This document shows, piece by piece, positions 59,105 through 64,000 of a DNA stretch of 64,000 nt. Each line of letters opens with the position of its first letter. Within the stretch, counting starts at the first letter, position 1. Under the pieces are notes generated by a model. The model was given only the letters and a program-made list of their open reading frames with translations, had not been told where the DNA came from and did not search any database. This DNA comes from Girardinichthys multiradiatus. Lineage: Eukaryota; Chordata; Actinopteri; Cyprinodontiformes; Goodeidae. A program made the translations under genes and the position numbers. The stretch is from positions 15,339,390 to 15,403,389 of the forward strand of contig NC_061816.1 of NCBI RefSeq assembly GCF_021462225.1, given 5' to 3'.

Positions 59105-59500
59105 AACTGCATTTAAGCTCAGGTTTGTGGAAACAGTTTAGGGAGAGCCCCTTCCTGTTTCAACATGACGGTGCACCACAGCACAAAGCTATGCACATTA
59201 ACATGTGGATGAGCAAGTTTTTTCGTGTGGAAGAACTTCACTGGCCAGCATAAAGCCCTCAACCCAATAGAACACCTTTGGGATGAGTTAGAGCGGGGAC
59301 TGTGAGCCAGGCCTTCTCGACTGACATCATTGTGTGACCTTACAAATGGGCTTCTAGACAAATGGTCAGAAATTCCAACGAATACACCTCTAAACCTTGT
59401 GAAAAGTCTTCTCAGAACAGTTGAAGCTGCCACAGATTAAGACCAGGATGTCACTCAATTTCAAATGTGTATGCCTTTATGTATTTTGTATTGTATGCAA
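59105..59500 (+). mobile_element. Tc1 transposase C-terminal relic
   Basis: The first frame reads FQHDGAPQHKAMHINMWMSK, then VEELHWPA followed by a stop. After a frameshift comes EHLWDELERGL, a stop, then PSRLTSLCDLTNGLLDKWSE and VKSLLRTVEAATD ending at a stop near 59440. These are the catalytic second-Asp and the EHLWDELE blocks of Tc1-like transposases. It is clearly inactive. Confidence 0.88.
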
Positions 59501-61430
59501 AAAAGATCCATAGTTGTTTCACTGAGAGGTAAACTGATGGAACGTCCACCTAGATTCTGTCCAAGTACGTAATCATATTCTTAGGACAAACTTATGTAAA
59601 AACAAAAACACTAATAGAGGATCTTAACTTTTTTTTTACAAATTTGATTGCCCTGATTGAAAAATGCCTTGCTTGAAGAAATCGAATAAATTCAGAAGAG
59701 GACCTAACTTTACACCACAAAGTGTGTTTATACTCAAAAATTTCTATCCTTTTAATTACCAACCAAAAAGGAGGAGTAAACTAGCCTTCAGAAATCAGAG
59801 AACCCTAGTCTAAGGAAATACCCAGTTGGAAAGCCTTTATGTGCAAATGGGATGTTTTAACTTTATAGATTCAGTGAGGACCAGTAAAAATGTCAATAAA
59901 AATGTCCAAAAGAAGTTTGGATATGGCTGCAATAAGTGTATTTAGTTCTTAAAACCAACACATGTAAGGTCACTTGAAAAGTAATTTTCGAATTTGATGT
60001 TTATAGAACTTACTCAATGTATTCCATTTTTACAGGCCGCTATAGGCAACTAGACCAAGATTGCCTCATTGCTGGGACCCCAAAGTAAGAGAAAACAAGA
60101 CACACACTTAGCATGTCATTTCTTGAAGAGCAGCACTGCTGGGCCTGTGCCAAAAACAACAGAATTCCTTCAGCTTGGTATGCCTTCCTGATTAATATAA
60201 AAAAAGCAGCGTGCTTTTCTGGGCTAATTTAATGTAGAAGTGTGGCACTTTCCTAGTTGTTAGGTTGTCCATCAAAATAACGAGGCATATCCTCTATGGC
60301 ATGGTACGACTGAGTATGAACCCTGAGGGAGCACTACTAGGATTTGGCTCAATTCCTTAAAAATTCACTATAATCATCAATCCGGTTTAGTGGTGTCTCT
60401 GTAGAGTTTAGCCACTTTGCTTCACTTAAGGATATTGCCTTTCCTTGCAAGTCAAACTGTTTCCATTCCACTTTCTGCTGAGTGTTACAGCCCATGATGC
60501 AAACATGATGCCAGCATGTTCAAAAACAGTAGACCACTGCACTCCTGCAGCAATGGGGAAATGGTTCTTCAGAGGTTCTAGGGTATTGTACCAGCAATTG
60601 GTCAATCAGTTGTGTTTGTCATTGTTAGATCCTCTAAGATCCCGAGTTACAACAGATGACACCCGAGAGGCAGGAGCAAAGCTAAGTGAGCATGCTAAAA
60701 GGTCAGGCTTGCTTCAATCTTCAAGTAGAGCAGGCAGTCTTGACCATTTTCTTTGTTTGCATCAACCTTGCTTAGAATACTACACACTGTACAGTTTTAT
60801 CAACAAATCATGAATTTGGAAACGTTTTGTCGCTTGAGCAAAGAGGCAGATTTTCTTTTCCTGAAAAGTAAAGCAATTCCACGGATGCTAAAAAAAAACA
60901 ATCACTATTTGTTTTTATTTTGTCCCTTTAGGGATGGAGAGCAGAGACAGCTTCAACTACAAGAACCCTTTCTAAAAGAAAATGCATCAGGACCTGTTAG
61001 TATTTAAATAACGCGAAGACGTTCCTGCAAATAAAAGGCAACAAGATCTTTTTTCTCTAAAACAATCTGACATATCAGCTTAAACACCACCAACTTTTCT
61101 TAAATACAAACTAAATGCTTTTTGTTGCAGACCTATGGAATATGTTAAGGCCTTTCATTTACAACCCGTGGGCATGATGCATACCTAACTAAAGATATTT
61201 CTGACAATGAAATGGCTTTTAAAAGAATAACCACAAAATCAGCCCATGTTTAACAGTCTTTAACAGTCAGACCATTAACAGAAGAATAACTCATTATAGA
61301 GGCAGCTTTCAGTGGTTGAGACGGCGATTGATATGTGGGAAAGAAAAATTAATAAAATATGACCAAGAATAAAGATCTGAGCAAATATTGAAAAAGGCCA
61401 GATAGAGTAATGTGCAGCTGGGTTATATAT
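59500..61430. other. gene-free stretch, nothing assigned
   Basis: No family recognised. The frame at 60445-60813 (+) is open for 122 codons but has no domain. Confidence 0.45.
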
Positions 61431-61439
61431 TCGCTACAA

Positions 61440-61760
61440 CTCCACCTCTTGTTGGGTGTCCCCTGTCTGCGGTGGCCAGGACCCACTAAAAATAGCGGAA
61501 GCAGGAAAAACTAGCATCAGGTTTATGCACAGAAAAGGTTCATTGATGAAAGTGGAAAATTAGCGATGGCCAGTGTCTGATGCATCAAGACCATTACATA
61601 GGAGTGGTTTAAACTGACTAAAATGTCAATTCAATTGAGCATTTGTGGAATGAACTTGACAAAAAAGTTTGATCCATGGGCAGCTTAACTAACAACATCT
61701 TCCTGTGTCTAGTTGGGCTGCTGCAGCAATAAGTCTGGGCTGGTATAGGGAAAACTCAAA
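61440..61760 (+). mobile_element. Tc1/mariner fragment
   Basis: The plus strand reads SIEHLWNELDKKV, a stop, then SMGSL near 61632-61690, matching the IEHLWDxLDxxVR(S)M block at the transposase C-terminus. The upstream part is too diverged to trace. Inactive. Confidence 0.6.
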
Positions 61761-62204
61761 AGGCCGCTATTTTACCACCTTTTCTTCATTTACAACAAAA
61801 CAGGTTAAGACTTTGTCTCTTCTTGAGTAAGGTCCAAGTACGTCCTTTCTAACTTTTACTTGTGTGTACAGGCTTTCAGCCAAAGACTAATATCAGTATA
61901 TTTTTAAGAAGTCATACAAATATTGAGAGGAAGTTACTTAGGTACCTCGTCTACCTGTGCCAAGATAAGCCTTGTGTTTCTGCCACTTAAACCAAACCAA
62001 TATCCTGTGTGTGTGCTTAGGAATGGGCACGTGGGTTTTTCGTGTTTCTTGGAAGGCTGCAGAGCAACATTTTCTTTATGTTTAGACTTGAACACATTTG
62101 AGGACACACAAATTCGCCAAGTCCCTACAGACACAGCTATGCCTTTTGAGACTGCGCAGGGAGAGCAGCAAGCGATCGCCATAAAGTTTGCTGTTGACAT
62201 CGAC

Positions 62205-62440
62205 AAAGCAGTCTCTGTTCTTCCTTTTGCTCCCCCCCCCCCCCCCCATCCATCCCCCCGTCCCCTCCCCTCCTACCCCTGCTCCCATGTTCTCCCCCCA
62301 CGCATTTCATTGCTTCTCCCTTCTATATACTGCTCTTGCCTCACTGTTCCCCACTGCCTCTCTCTTTTCTGTCTTTATGTCAACCCCCCACGGCCACTCT
62401 CCCTCCACCTCCATCCTCTCTTTGGCTGTCTTCCCTCCTC
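62205..62440. repeat. polypyrimidine-rich low-complexity tract
   Basis: A 16-C run at 62232-62247 is followed by C/T-rich sequence (ccatccccccgtcccctccc and similar). The open frames here are artefacts of composition. Confidence 0.9.
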
Positions 62441-62444
62441 ACAT

Positions 62445-63735
62445 TTCGGATGTAGGGCAAGAGAAAAGGAAACATCGCCAGGCTCTGTTTGACAGGGGGG
62501 AGAGCCGGGGCAGGGACTGCAGCAAAAGGGCATGTTTGTGAGTGTTGCTGTGTAGTGATGGCGGTAGCCACATCTCTAAATCATTAAGATCCTCTTTACA
62601 TTTGGCAACTGCTACAAGACTGTAGTTAGATTACACACTACAACTTTGTTGATTTTGCTAAATTGGCAACATGTTCAGCACAGAACTGTATTCAAAGGTG
62701 TAACACTGGAGCACCCAAAGACAAGCCAACTACAATCCTTAGAGCTTTTATAGTGGCAATTAAAAAGGGAATTACTGTATATCATTGTGAGATGTGCAAA
62801 AAGGCCAACTATTTCCATCTCAACATTAGAAATTATTGACCTCAGTTTCACAATGTTCCTTAACTGAAAAAACAAGAATAAACAATTATTTACATACGAC
62901 TATAAAGATAGACCACCCTCAAACATCACTCCCAATTTTAAAATTCATAAGAACCATTTATTTTTCAACCAATATTTCACATACCATTTTATAACAGGCC
63001 GCACAGAATTGAAATGAATTTTAAATGTAATTCAACGCTGAATATCATCAGCATATCAGTGATTAAAAGTTGGTATGAAGGAAGGAGATAACACACATTA
63101 AATAGGCCCACAAACCCAGGGAAACCCAATGCTTGAAAGTAACATACACTGACTTAAAATTGGATACACCAACAAAAATATTTCTCCAAGCTAAAAGACA
63201 AACCAGTCTAAGGCTGGGCCAGAAATGCCTGTCAAACGTCTCAGTGTCTGAAGCAGCACTCAGTGTCCCACAGTGTCAAAAGCTGAAATTACATCTACAG
63301 GCAAAAAAACTGCAGACTTACAACCATTATTAAATGCGGAACTGATGTGGCTTTTGGTTCTCCAATCCAAATGTTTGTTAATACCTGGTTATTGTCCAAA
63401 ATGCTAAATGTTTGTATTCACCCTGACATAGACATCCTTTTGAGTGGCATTGTAAACGTACTTGTGGGCAATCAATACATTACATCCAGCAGACAGCAGG
63501 CAGAGCAGTCTTTGGAGAATGCCTATTAATCTAAAGGGGATGTCAGTTTAACAACTACACTAAGCAGGGTCAGGCTGAGCATTTTTACCCCCAAACTAGC
63601 TCTGAGTAATTAAGACAATTAGAAAATTATTAGGTAACATTATTTTTTATCAGTTTTATAAGTTAAAGTCTCAAAAACAGTCCCTTCCACGTTCCCGATC
63701 GCTGCCATTTTTCATCATTTTAATATTTATTCAAT
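62445..63735. other. gene-free stretch, nothing assigned
   Basis: No repeat or gene recognised. Confidence 0.5.
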
Positions 63736-63740
63736 TCAAT

Positions 63741-64000
63741 TCAGTCAGTCAGTCATTTTCTACTGCTTATTCCATAGTAGGTCGCGGGGGAGCTGGTGCC
63801 TATCTCCAGCAGCCTATGGGCGAGAGGCAGGGTACACCCTGGACAGGTCGCCAGTCCATCGCAGGGCAACACACAAACAACCATGCACACACTCATTCAT
63901 ACACCTAAGGGGAATTTAGAGTGACCAATTAACCTAACAGGCATGTCTTTGGACTGTGGGAGGAAGCCAGAGTACCTGGTGAGAACCCACGCATGCATGG
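63741..64000 (-). mobile_element. tRNA-derived SINE, 5' end cut by the window edge
   Basis: Reverse-complement copy of the SINE at 10333-10695. It begins with the TGAC tail written as tcagtcagtcagtcatt, then gcctatctccagcagcctat, ggtacaccctggacaggtcg, taacctaacaggcatgtctt and ctggtgagaacccacgcatg. The tRNA-like head would lie beyond 64000. Confidence 0.92.

Noticed and set aside
61923..62492. 189-codon open frame
   Set aside because: Its second half is a C-rich low-complexity tract that gives poly-Pro; overlapping frames on both strands are equally open and no domain is visible.

Overview
This window is vertebrate, almost certainly teleost fish, nuclear DNA. It is AT-rich, has long gene-free stretches, and carries many decayed Tc1/mariner-type transposons, L2-like and RTE-like LINE remnants, tRNA-derived SINEs and CA/GT microsatellites. 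The repeat mix suggests a percomorph fish, but the species cannot be read from the sequence. No bacterial or phage architecture is present.

Only one convincing intact protein gene was found: a Sprouty-family receptor-tyrosine-kinase signalling inhibitor, closest by motif to Sprouty2. Its single coding exon is at 47152-48159 on the + strand. A proposed non-coding first exon ends at a consensus donor at 42116, the intron is 42117-47103, and a polyadenylation signal lies at 49308. The predicted protein has the Cbl-docking tyrosine motif, the serine-rich motif and the cysteine-rich Sprouty domain. It lacks the C-terminal tail beyond that domain and has Phe at one normally cysteine position.

Layout. 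1-2.5 kb: L2-like and RTE-like LINE pieces. 2.8-4.6 kb: minus-strand exon-like open segments, two of them diverged copies of one coding sequence, probably a decayed multi-exon gene or gene-like transposon. 5.2-12.1 kb: SINEs, Tc1 pieces and two long LTR-like regions. 12-18.3 kb: mostly unassigned DNA with a microsatellite, a perfect palindrome and Tc1 pieces. 19-20.5 kb: a 5'-truncated L2-like LINE with the YADD motif. 20.7-25.4 kb: possible large TIR element, a dispersed repeat and two hairpins. 25.5-35 kb: a gene desert with candidate conserved non-coding sequences and a 120-bp tandem repeat. 35-40.2 kb: a cluster of Tc1-type elements and a second LINE fragment. 40.6-41.3 kb: AT-rich dyad between direct repeats. 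41.5-49.3 kb: the sprouty locus, with two DNA transposons in its intron. 49.3-64 kb: gene-free flank with MITEs, Tc1 relics and a SINE cut by the window edge.

The large gene-free flanks fit a developmental regulator in a gene desert, where distal enhancers would be expected. Conservation cannot be measured from one sequence. No clearly new biological system was found. The sprouty variant and the duplicated exon relic are the observations most worth following.
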